From Candidatus Aminicenantota bacterium (GTDB lineage: Bacteria; Acidobacteriota; Aminicenantia; Aminicenantales; Aminicenantaceae), in NCBI GenBank assembly GCA_011772475.1, contig WVZK01000100.1, positions 1 through 44,313 on the forward strand: DNA of 44,313 bases, given 5' to 3'. The position numbers were made by a program, and so were the translations under genes. The notes beneath the pieces are model-generated. The model saw nothing but the letters and a program-made list of their open reading frames with translations, had not been told where the DNA came from and searched no databases. Positions within the stretch are counted from its first letter, which is position 1, and each line of letters opens with the position of its first letter. Positions 24,520-31,631 of the stretch are shown here, one piece after another.

Positions 24520-25202
24520 AAGAAAAAATATTAATCATAGAAGACGAAGAAGACCTGGTTAAAGGATTGAAACTTAACCTGGCTGATGAGGGATATGAAG
24601 TGGGCTGGGCGTCCGATGGTGTTGAGGGCCTGCGTAAGGCGTTGGAGGAACAACCTCACCTTATTATCCTTGATATTATGCTCCCCAAGATGAATGGCCT
24701 TGATATCTGTCGAGAGCTTCGTAAAAAAAATATAAGCATTCCTATTATTATGCTGACAGCCAAGGGAGAAGAAATTGACAAAGTGCTGGGATTGGAAATA
24801 GGAGCCGACGATTACATGACCAAGCCCTTCAGCATCCGGGAACTTTTGGCGCGGATAAAAGCACACTTAAGGCGTGAGAAGAGGGAGAGGAAAACAGTCC
24901 CTGAAGTTTATCGCTTTGGCGATGTCGAGATTGATTTCACTCACTTCAAAGTCAAGCGTAAAGATAAAGAATTGGATCTTACATCACTCGAAATAGAGAT
25001 TTTAAAATACTTCATTGCCCATAGGGAAGAAGTGGTAACAAGAGAGGCTTTGCTGGATAAAATCTGGGGTTATGAAAAATATCCCACCACCCGAACCATC
25101 GATAATCATATATTGAAATTGAGGAAAAAGATCGAGGGGGACCCATCTCATCCAAAATTTATCCTTTCAGTTTACGGAGAAGGATATCGATTTGTCGGAT
25201 GA
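24516..25202 (+). CDS. OmpR/PhoB-family response regulator
   Basis: 228 residues. The receiver domain has the acidic pocket (E9-D10-E11), phospho-acceptor Asp53 in IILDIMLP, Thr81 and Lys103 in TKPF. The C-terminal winged helix (about 130-228) contains LTSLEIEILKYFIAHREEVVTRE, the recognition helix TIDNHILKLRKKI and the terminal hairpin SVYGEGYRFVG. It is activated by the overlapping histidine kinase gene. OmpR/PhoB proteins bind direct repeats as head-to-tail dimers. Arrays of four T(T/G)ACA-like hexamers precede the kinase gene and the gene just downstream, and are the obvious candidate targets. The stop codon itself overlaps the first box of the second array. Confidence 0.95.
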   Translation: MKEKILIIEDEEDLVKGLKLNLADEGYEVGWASDGVEGLRKALEEQPHLIILDIMLPKMNGLDICRELRKKNISIPIIMLTAKGEEIDKVLGLEIGADDYMTKPFSIRELLARIKAHLRREKRERKTVPEVYRFGDVEIDFTHFKVKRKDKELDLTSLEIEILKYFIAHREEVVTREALLDKIWGYEKYPTTRTIDNHILKLRKKIEGDPSHPKFILSVYGEGYRFVG

Positions 25203-25235
25203 CAATCTTTTACATTCTTTTACTTTTATTTGACA
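25199..25235 (+). promoter_or_regulatory. Second four-box operator, upstream of the TPR/PD40 protein
   Basis: Hexamers ATGACA (25199), TTTACA (25209), TTTACT (25219) and TTGACA (25230) repeat at 10, 10 and 11 bp, the same spacing as the array at 22275-22311. The first box overlaps the response-regulator stop codon. A weak -10 (TACATT at 25256-25261) lies 20 bp after the last box, consistent with an activator-dependent promoter. Confidence 0.55.
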
Positions 25236-25299
25236 ACTCAGGAAGCTAAAAGACTTACATTGTTGGCGAATGAAAAAATCACCAGCAGGAGGTAATAGC

Positions 25300-27462
25300 A
25301 TGAATTCCAAAAAGACTCTTATTCTCCTTGCCTTTATAGCAGCCATACTCATGGCCTTCGGTTTCCAGAATTCCTCCGAACACAAAGTCCTATTTGAGAA
25401 GGCCAAATTCACCATGGAAACAAAGGGCGACCTCAAAGGAGCTATCAAGCTCTTCAGCGAAATCATCAAAAAATATCCAGATGAAAGAGAATACGCTGCC
25501 AAGTCTCAACTGTATATCGGCCTCTGCTATGAAAAATTAGGTTTGAGAGAAGCACAAAAAGCTTTTCAGAAAGTAGTTGATAACTATCCAGATCAGCGGC
25601 AAGAAGTTGCCGTAGCCAAGGAAAAACTTGCCAGTATGGCCAAAGAGCTGGAAAAAGTGCCTCATATGCCTACTTTCCGAAAGCTTCGGGTTCCGACCAA
25701 GCTTTCTTGGATCATGCAGTTATCTCCGGATGGCAAAAAAGTGATTTTCGCTTCTCCATCTGACAAAAAGCTCTGGATGATGTCCCTATCGGGAAAACTG
25801 GGTTCTGAATTTCCCGGGGCTCCAAGCATAGTGAATACTGGCGATGTGGAAGTTGATTGGTCTGGACTTGCCTGGTCTGGTGATGGTAAATGGATCGTAT
25901 TCAATGACTGGATAAAACCTAAAAAATTTAAAGAAAAAGAGGGGAAACACGGTATGTATATTGTTTCGGCCGAAGGTGGAAAGCCAAGGAAAGTGTATGA
26001 AAATTACCGCGATGTACGTATCGTAAACTATAGAATGAGTTTGTCTCCGGACGGAAAGATCCTGGCTTTTTCATCGGTTGACAATAAGGAGTGTCATATC
26101 CATACAATCTCCGTAGATGGGGGCTTGCCGAAGCAATTGGTTGAGGCCCAAGCCAGAGAACCGGTCTTTTCTCCAGATGGAAAGATGATCGCCTATGTAG
26201 ACACAAAAAATCTAGGTAGAGCGGGTGGAGGTTTATGGGTGATACCGGCTTCGGGTGGGGCTCCAAAACTGGTTGCCAATGCCGGGAATGCGTCAAGTCC
26301 TACCTGGTCACCTGACGGAGACATGATTGCTTTTCTGGACCTGAAGAGCCAGCAAATTTGTACAATCCCTGTTGGAGAGGATGGAGCGGCCTCTGGGGAG
26401 CTAGTTAAGATTGACATTCCTGAAGGAACTGGAGGGATCATGTCTTTAGCAGGATGGACGCCTGATAATAAGATCGCAGCGGTATTTCGCAGCCACACGG
26501 AATTTGGCCTTTACACGCTGCCGTCAACGGGCGGGAAAGCGGCGCTGGTTTCACATGGGGGATATCCGGGACAACCCAGATGGTCTCCCGATGGAAAAAG
26601 AATATTTCATACAAATGAACTAGATGAGGGGAGTGGTGATTGGGAAAGATTATCACTTGCTGTTGTTCCTGCTGAGGGAGGCAAGGTGAAAACTATTCCC
26701 ATCGAGTTCGATGAGAAAATGATCAAACCTTCATGGGGAGGAGGAAATGATGTATCTCCGGATGGAAAGACGATTGTTTTTGCGGGAAAGTCCAAAAAAG
26801 ATACTGGTTGGCACTGGCAAATCTGGACACTTCCCGTTGATGGAGGAAAGCCAAAACAGCTCACCCAAGCTGCTTCATCCTTTAATAATGGTTTCCCTCG
26901 GTGGTCGCCGGATGGGAAAACCATCGCCTATGTACGCGCCATATTGGATAAGGTTTATTCTACGGGATTTAGAGAGGTGAATATCTGCACCATTCCGGCA
27001 GATGGTGGAGAGCCGAAAGCTTTGACATCGGATTCCGATAGAGCTAAGTTCGGTCCAATAGCCTGGTCCCCTGATGGGAAATGGATTGCATATTATTCCT
27101 TTCCTGATGAAGACCCTTTCAAGGCTGGGATACTGAAAATCCTTTCGGTAAGTGATGGAGTCTCGCGGGTGGTGGGGAAATTAGAATTGGCCCATGTCCA
27201 CATAGAATTGGCCTGGTCTCCAGATAGCAAAAGGATCGCTTATATCTACGGAACTGAGTCTTATGGTAAGAGTATTCGAGTCGCTTCAATAGATGATGGA
27301 AGCACAGAAGATGTCGAGACGGGTTTGGTAGATAAAGGCCTTTTTCACCTTGACTGGTCCTCTGATGGAGATAGTTTTGTTTTTTCAGGATATGAGGGTG
27401 ACAGCCCAGAATTGTGGTTAATGGAGGATTTTCTGCCTAAGGAGAAAACTCAGAAAAAATAA
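25300..27462 (+). CDS. Exported TPR and TolB-like PD40 beta-propeller protein
   Basis: 720 residues from the ATG at 25300, chosen because AGGAGG lies 7 bases upstream. The N-terminus is a signal peptide (MNSKKTLILLAFIAAILMAF). A short TPR region (about 30-115: FEKAKFTMETKGDLKGAIKL and YPD-containing helices) precedes a long series of PD40/WD40-like beta-propeller blades. At least ten carry the recurring W-S-P-D-G-K or S-P-D-G-K motif. TolB-type propellers bind peptides or proteins in the periplasm. It is probably controlled by the two-component system immediately upstream, which also has a TPR-like sensor region, so the two could sense and respond to the same envelope ligand; that link is inference. 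Confidence 0.88.
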   Translation: MNSKKTLILLAFIAAILMAFGFQNSSEHKVLFEKAKFTMETKGDLKGAIKLFSEIIKKYPDEREYAAKSQLYIGLCYEKLGLREAQKAFQKVVDNYPDQRQEVAVAKEKLASMAKELEKVPHMPTFRKLRVPTKLSWIMQLSPDGKKVIFASPSDKKLWMMSLSGKLGSEFPGAPSIVNTGDVEVDWSGLAWSGDGKWIVFNDWIKPKKFKEKEGKHGMYIVSAEGGKPRKVYENYRDVRIVNYRMSLSPDGKILAFSSVDNKECHIHTISVDGGLPKQLVEAQAREPVFSPDGKMIAYVDTKNLGRAGGGLWVIPASGGAPKLVANAGNASSPTWSPDGDMIAFLDLKSQQICTIPVGEDGAASGELVKIDIPEGTGGIMSLAGWTPDNKIAAVFRSHTEFGLYTLPSTGGKAALVSHGGYPGQPRWSPDGKRIFHTNELDEGSGDWERLSLAVVPAEGGKVKTIPIEFDEKMIKPSWGGGNDVSPDGKTIVFAGKSKKDTGWHWQIWTLPVDGGKPKQLTQAASSFNNGFPRWSPDGKTIAYVRAILDKVYSTGFREVNICTIPADGGEPKALTSDSDRAKFGPIAWSPDGKWIAYYSFPDEDPFKAGILKILSVSDGVSRVVGKLELAHVHIELAWSPDSKRIAYIYGTESYGKSIRVASIDDGSTEDVETGLVDKGLFHLDWSSDGDSFVFSGYEGDSPELWLMEDFLPKEKTQKK

Positions 27463-27666
27463 AGAAAAGCAGAGAAAAAATCCAAGTATCAGAAATAGAC
27501 AAGCTTATTTGTCCTAAGCTGGCTGTATTTGAATCCATATCCTTCAATGTGATTCCTAAATTTGGCGGGATTTAGCCTTTCTTTCTTGATCTTAAATTAA
27601 TCAATCCTATTGAATATCAAATTTAACTCCAAGATCTCTATATAGAATAATTAAGCTTTGCTTCGT

Positions 27667-27695
27667 TTGACCTCAGAGTTTTCAAATGATACAAG
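27667..27695 (+). promoter_or_regulatory. Candidate promoter for the maleate isomerase-like gene
   Basis: TTGACC (27667-27672), 17-bp spacer, TACAAG (27690-27695), about 67 bp before the ATG. The rest of the 299-bp gap from 27463 is AT-rich with no recognised feature. Confidence 0.35.
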
Positions 27696-27761
27696 TAAAT
27701 AAATGCAAAAGATCTTCGGATTTGGACTTCATCTGTTATGAATTTTCACATGAGGAATAAT

Positions 27762-28457
27762 ATGAGATTCGGGTTAATAGTTCCTTCCTCGAACACTACG
27801 ATGGAGGCTGAATTCTGGAGGATGGCTTCAGGATGGGCGACGGTGCATACTGGACGAATAAGACTTCAAAAGATCACGGTTGATGAGCTGGAAGAAATGG
27901 AAGATCAGATGATAGAAGCAGCAATCCGCCTTGCTGATGCAGAGGTCAATGTCATAGGCTATGGCTGCACTTCAGGAAGCCTGTTAAAGGGAAAAGATCA
28001 GGGGGGAGAGATAGAGAAAAAAATAAAAGAGAAGACCGGGATTCCTGCCGTGGCCACAGCCAAGGCAGTGATTGATGCGCTTGGTGAGCTCAGGGTAAAA
28101 AAACTATGCGTTGCCACTCCCTATATTGAGGAGATAAACGAGCTTGAGAAAAGCTTTCTTGAGCAAAATGAAATAGATGTTTTAAGAATTAAAGGCTTGG
28201 GAATAATACAAAACAGTGAAGTTGGAAGCAAAAACCCGAGCGTCGCCTATGAGCTAGCTAAAGAAGTATATGAACCAGAAGCTCAGGGGATATTCATCAG
28301 CTGTACAAACTTCAAGAGCATCGAAGCGATAGATAAGCTTGAAGGAGAACTGGGTGTACCCGTTGTATCAAGCAATACTGCAACCTTATGGGCTATGATG
28401 AAGAGAGCGAGAAATAAGAATAAGATAAAAGGATACGGAAGGCTTTTGCGCTTATAG
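27762..28457 (+). CDS. Maleate isomerase / Asp-Glu racemase superfamily enzyme
   Basis: 231 residues from the ATG at 27762, favoured over two upstream ATGs because GAGGA (27752-27756) precedes it. The fold is the Asp/Glu racemase type, with two catalytic-type cysteines in the expected places: Cys69 (GYGCTSGS) and Cys181 (ISCTNF). The N-terminal VPSSNTTMEAEF segment matches maleate cis-trans isomerases and arylmalonate decarboxylases, which bind the substrate carboxylates through Ser/Asn/Thr there. Maleate isomerase converts maleate to fumarate. The sequence does not exclude a related racemase or decarboxylase activity. It is followed by two hairpins and then a lipoprotein gene. Confidence 0.8.
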   Translation: MRFGLIVPSSNTTMEAEFWRMASGWATVHTGRIRLQKITVDELEEMEDQMIEAAIRLADAEVNVIGYGCTSGSLLKGKDQGGEIEKKIKEKTGIPAVATAKAVIDALGELRVKKLCVATPYIEEINELEKSFLEQNEIDVLRIKGLGIIQNSEVGSKNPSVAYELAKEVYEPEAQGIFISCTNFKSIEAIDKLEGELGVPVVSSNTATLWAMMKRARNKNKIKGYGRLLRL

Positions 28458-28500
28458 GTGAGAAAAAATCACCTTCAATATCATCTTTGGAGATGATTGA
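28456..28500 (+). terminator. Two adjacent hairpins after the isomerase gene
   Basis: AGGTGA-GAAAAAA-TCACCT (28456-28474), overlapping the stop codon, is followed by TCAATATCATCT-TTGG-AGATGATTGA (28475-28500). There is no U-run, so termination efficiency is doubtful. They may instead stabilise the upstream message. Confidence 0.35.
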
Positions 28501-28543
28501 TTTTCGAGAGAGTTGCGATGAAAATGACCAAAGAGGAAGAAGG

Positions 28544-29035
28544 ATGAAAAAACTAACCCTTTCTGCACTATCTATTATCTTACTCTTAGGCGGATGTACT
28601 GCTGATAAGACAGGAAACTTCGAGCTCTACTTGACAGACCAGCCGATTGAAGGATTAGAACAAGTACTAATCACGATTACTGCCATAAAAGTCCAAAAAG
28701 ATGATGAATCTATAGTAACTGTATGGGAAGGTGAGAGAACGTTTGATTTGCTCCTGTTGCAGGATATAGAAGAGCGCATACTTGATGTTGAATTAGAAGA
28801 GGGGACCTACACCCATGTCATCATAGTCATAAGCGAGGCGGCCATCGTTGTCCATGGCATAACTTACGATATCAGTATATCACCCGGCCTGGAGGTAAGA
28901 ATCCCTGTGGCTTTCACTGTTCTGAACAATAACGTCACTGAAGTAGTTTTAGATTTTCAGGCAGACCAATCTATAGAAGGACTTGGAGATCAGTATGTGC
29001 TGATTCCTGTTATCACAGTAAAAAGAGTAAGCTAA
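28544..29035 (+). CDS. Lipoprotein with DUF4382-like domain
   Basis: 163 residues from the ATG at 28544, preceded by AGAGGAAGAAGG. A lipoprotein signal peptide ends in the lipobox LLGGC (Cys about residue 17), so it should be lipid-anchored. The mature part begins NFELYLTDQPIEGLEQVLITI and ends with a beta-rich domain (VLIPVITVKRV). The opening, a strand ending in L-T-D-x-P followed by V-x-I-T-I-x-x-I, is typical of DUF4382, a carbohydrate-binding-like beta domain of unknown function. It may be transcribed with the isomerase gene 86 bp upstream or separately. Confidence 0.72.
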   Translation: MKKLTLSALSIILLLGGCTADKTGNFELYLTDQPIEGLEQVLITITAIKVQKDDESIVTVWEGERTFDLLLLQDIEERILDVELEEGTYTHVIIVISEAAIVVHGITYDISISPGLEVRIPVAFTVLNNNVTEVVLDFQADQSIEGLGDQYVLIPVITVKRVS

Positions 29036-29076
29036 TATATTAAGGCCTGGAGAAGTAGGACAAACAGTTCTTAGCT

Positions 29077-29131
29077 CAGCTTTTCGCTAAAAAGCTGCAA
29101 AAATCCTTAAAACTATCCTTTCCAATAGTTT
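29077..29131 (+). terminator. Two hairpins after the lipoprotein gene
   Basis: CAGCTTTT-CGCTA-AAAAGCTG (29077-29097) and AAAACTAT-CCTTTCCA-ATAGTTTT (29108-29131), each with a perfect 8-bp stem. The second is followed by a pyrimidine-rich stretch. They likely insulate the acetate kinase fusion gene from upstream transcription. Confidence 0.4.
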
Positions 29132-29187
29132 TACTTACCTCTTTCCGTCTATTTTAAGATCGTCTTAATCCATTCTCCCTAGTTAAT

Positions 29188-29216
29188 TTGACAACTAAAG
29201 TTGAAGGTCATATATT
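29188..29216 (+). promoter_or_regulatory. Sigma-70-type promoter of the acetate kinase fusion gene
   Basis: Perfect TTGACA (29188-29193), 17-bp spacer and TATATT (29211-29216), about 61 bp before the ATG. The spacer contains the small inverted repeat CAACT-AA-AGTTG (29192-29203), overlapping the -35 box, a possible repressor site. Confidence 0.55.
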
Positions 29217-29277
29217 CTATGCCACGAGCCAGAATAATCGGAGAATTAATTCGGCAGAATTCGAGAGGTAAGAGAGG

Positions 29278-31599
29278 ATGGAAAATATTGAGAAGTTTTT
29301 GGCGGAATTACCGTTATTTAAAAAATTTTCCCATGCAGATCTGAAAAAGTTGATAGAGAATAGTCATGTAAAAACTTTCTCTCCCCAGGAAGTGATTATC
29401 CATTTCGGCCATCCCGGGCGGTTTCTCGGAATAGTCCTGGATGGTGAAGCGGAAGCTGTGATTACCAGCAAAACAGGCGAGCGGATCAGGCTTGGAATGC
29501 TTGAGCGAGGTGATTTTCTTGGTGAAATGTCGCTCCTCACTGGCGAACCCACAAGCGCTGATGTTATAGCCTTAAAGAAATGTAATCTTTTACTAATTCC
29601 TCAGCAGACTTTTTTGACTACTGTTGCGGTTAACCCTGAAGCCGTGAAGGTTATGGCCAAAACCATAACCGATAGGCTAAAAAGCCGTCAAAAGAATGAA
29701 GAAGAGCAGACAAGGGTTGAAGATGCTTGGCAGAATCTGCCAGATCCTTACGGACTCCGGTTATCTCCCGCTATCCCAAGGAAAATCCTGGTCATAAACT
29801 GCGGAAGTTCCTCGTTGAAATACAGCTACTTTGATACTGCTCAGGAAACAAATAACCTCGAAGGCATTGTTGAGAGGATTGGTCTGGATAATTCTTGCAT
29901 TATATCCTCATCCAATAAGGGAAAGGCTACCAAAGAACTCGGCAGCGTTGGCTATGAAGAGGCATTTAAGGCTGTTATTGCTTTGCTAACCGACTCCAAA
30001 GAAGGCGTGATCAGTGATCTCAAGGAGCTCAGCGCGGTGGGTCACCGGGTTGTTCATGGTGGTGATAAGTACAGTAGCCCGGTGATAATCGATGAACAGG
30101 TTATTGAAGACATCGATAAATATTCGAGTTTGGCGCCTCTCCATAATCCGCCAAACCTAATGGCAATCAAGGAAAGCATCAAACTAATGCCAGATGTACC
30201 GCAGGTAGCTGTTTTTGATACTGGTTTTCATCAGAAAATGCCAAGACATGCTTATCTCTATGGACTTCCGTATGAATATTATGAAAAAGACCACATCCGC
30301 AGATACGGCTTCCATGGCATCTCACATAACTATGTCGCCCTTCAGGCTGCTTCTTATTTAAAACGCAATTTCCGGGAAATGAAGATTATTACCTGTCACT
30401 TAGGAAACGGTGCATCTCTCTGTGCGATTGACCACGGTCGGTCAGTGGATACCAGCATGGGATTAACACCTTTGGAAGGGCTGATAATGGGCACAAGGTG
30501 CGGTGACCTTGATCCTTCAGCAATTATTTACATTTGCAGGGAAAAAGGATTATCAATTGATGAAGTTGATGAAATCCTGAATCGCGAGAGCGGGCTTAAG
30601 GGTCTTTCAGGGATATCAAGCGACCTACGGAAGATAGAAGAGGAGGCCAACAAAGGTAATCAAAGGGCATTAATAGCTATGCATGTCTTCGGCTACCGAA
30701 TCAGAAAATACATAGGCGCCTATATGGCCGCCATAGGCGGATTGGACGCACTTGTGTTCACAGGAGGCATCGGTGAAGGGAGTGCATGGATCAGGAGTTT
30801 AGCCTGTCAGGAATTATCTCATATGGAAATCCGGATTGATAACATCCTTAATAAAACGACATCACCGGGCTCTGGTGAGGTGGGAGACATCTCGGACGAA
30901 AGCTCTCGGATTAAAGTCTTAGTTATTCCTACTGATGAGGGAAGAATGATTGCCCGCGAAACTATCCGCACCCTGGGATATCAAGATGTATCACAGGTAA
31001 TAGAAGGCCAAAAGGAGAAGAAGTTTCCTATCGAGGTATCAGCTCACCATGTTCATTTAGGACGAAATGAAATTAATGTGCTCTTCGGTTCGGAGAGTAA
31101 ATTAACTCATAGATCAGACCTTTCTCAGCCGGGCCAGTTCGCCTGTGAAGAAACAGTAAATCTTATAGGACCCAAAGGGCGAGTCGAGCGAGTGAGGATT
31201 CTTGGTCCTGAACGGAAAGAAAGCCAGGTTGAGATTTCTATGACCGAAGAGTTTAAGTTGGGTGTTAAGGCACCGATTCGCGCCTCCGGCGATCTAAAGG
31301 GCAGTCCAGGGATCACTCTCGAGGGACTAAAGGGGACGTCCAAAATACCCCAGGGAGTAATCTGTTCATTTCGGCATATTCACATGAGTCCAGAGGATGC
31401 CCTTTCCTTTGGCTTGAAGGACCGCGATATTGTTATGGTAGAAGTTAAAGGGGAACGAACGTTGATCTTCGGTGATGTCTTGGTGCGGGTCCATCCTGAT
31501 TTTCGACTGAGCATGCATATTGACACAGATGAGGCTAATGCGGCAAATATCACGACAGGAATGGAAGGGACTCTTGTTCGTGTTCAAGATCGAAGATAA
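29278..31599 (+). CDS. Trifunctional fusion: cNMP-binding-like domain, acetate kinase, PduL-type phosphotransacylase
   Basis: 773 residues. Residues ~1-135 are a CAP-type cyclic-nucleotide-binding fold (GIVLDGEAEAVI, GDFLGEMSLLTGE). Residues ~168-565 are a full acetate kinase: NCGSSSLKY (Asn174), GHRVVHGG (Arg257), FDTGFH (Asp314), HLGNGAS (His374), GTRCGDLDP (Arg407), TDEGRMIA (Glu554). Residues ~583-770 are a PduL (PTAC) phosphotransacylase with the paired metal-binding motifs AHHVHLG (590-595) and RHIHM (699-703) and a MHIDTDEANA segment. Together the catalytic parts convert acetyl-CoA plus phosphate to acetyl phosphate, then to acetate and ATP. There is no encapsulation peptide or microcompartment gene nearby. 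In the CAP-like domain the usual cyclic-phosphate arginine is Thr92, so ligand binding is uncertain. The ATG at 29278 has AGAGG upstream. It faces an adenylate cyclase gene convergently. Confidence 0.93.
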   Translation: MENIEKFLAELPLFKKFSHADLKKLIENSHVKTFSPQEVIIHFGHPGRFLGIVLDGEAEAVITSKTGERIRLGMLERGDFLGEMSLLTGEPTSADVIALKKCNLLLIPQQTFLTTVAVNPEAVKVMAKTITDRLKSRQKNEEEQTRVEDAWQNLPDPYGLRLSPAIPRKILVINCGSSSLKYSYFDTAQETNNLEGIVERIGLDNSCIISSSNKGKATKELGSVGYEEAFKAVIALLTDSKEGVISDLKELSAVGHRVVHGGDKYSSPVIIDEQVIEDIDKYSSLAPLHNPPNLMAIKESIKLMPDVPQVAVFDTGFHQKMPRHAYLYGLPYEYYEKDHIRRYGFHGISHNYVALQAASYLKRNFREMKIITCHLGNGASLCAIDHGRSVDTSMGLTPLEGLIMGTRCGDLDPSAIIYICREKGLSIDEVDEILNRESGLKGLSGISSDLRKIEEEANKGNQRALIAMHVFGYRIRKYIGAYMAAIGGLDALVFTGGIGEGSAWIRSLACQELSHMEIRIDNILNKTTSPGSGEVGDISDESSRIKVLVIPTDEGRMIARETIRTLGYQDVSQVIEGQKEKKFPIEVSAHHVHLGRNEINVLFGSESKLTHRSDLSQPGQFACEETVNLIGPKGRVERVRILGPERKESQVEISMTEEFKLGVKAPIRASGDLKGSPGITLEGLKGTSKIPQGVICSFRHIHMSPEDALSFGLKDRDIVMVEVKGERTLIFGDVLVRVHPDFRLSMHIDTDEANAANITTGMEGTLVRVQDRR

Positions 31600-31631
31600 A
31601 CTGATGTAAAAAAATAATCCCCAGCTTCCAC

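Noticed and set aside
22381-25202. Naming the two-component system PhoR-PhoB
   Set aside because: The operator geometry resembles Pho boxes, but this geometry is general for the OmpR/PhoB family and no phosphate-transport genes are nearby.
29278-31599. Assigning the PduL part to a bacterial microcompartment
   Set aside because: No shell-protein genes are visible and the domain is C-terminal to acetate kinase without an encapsulation peptide.
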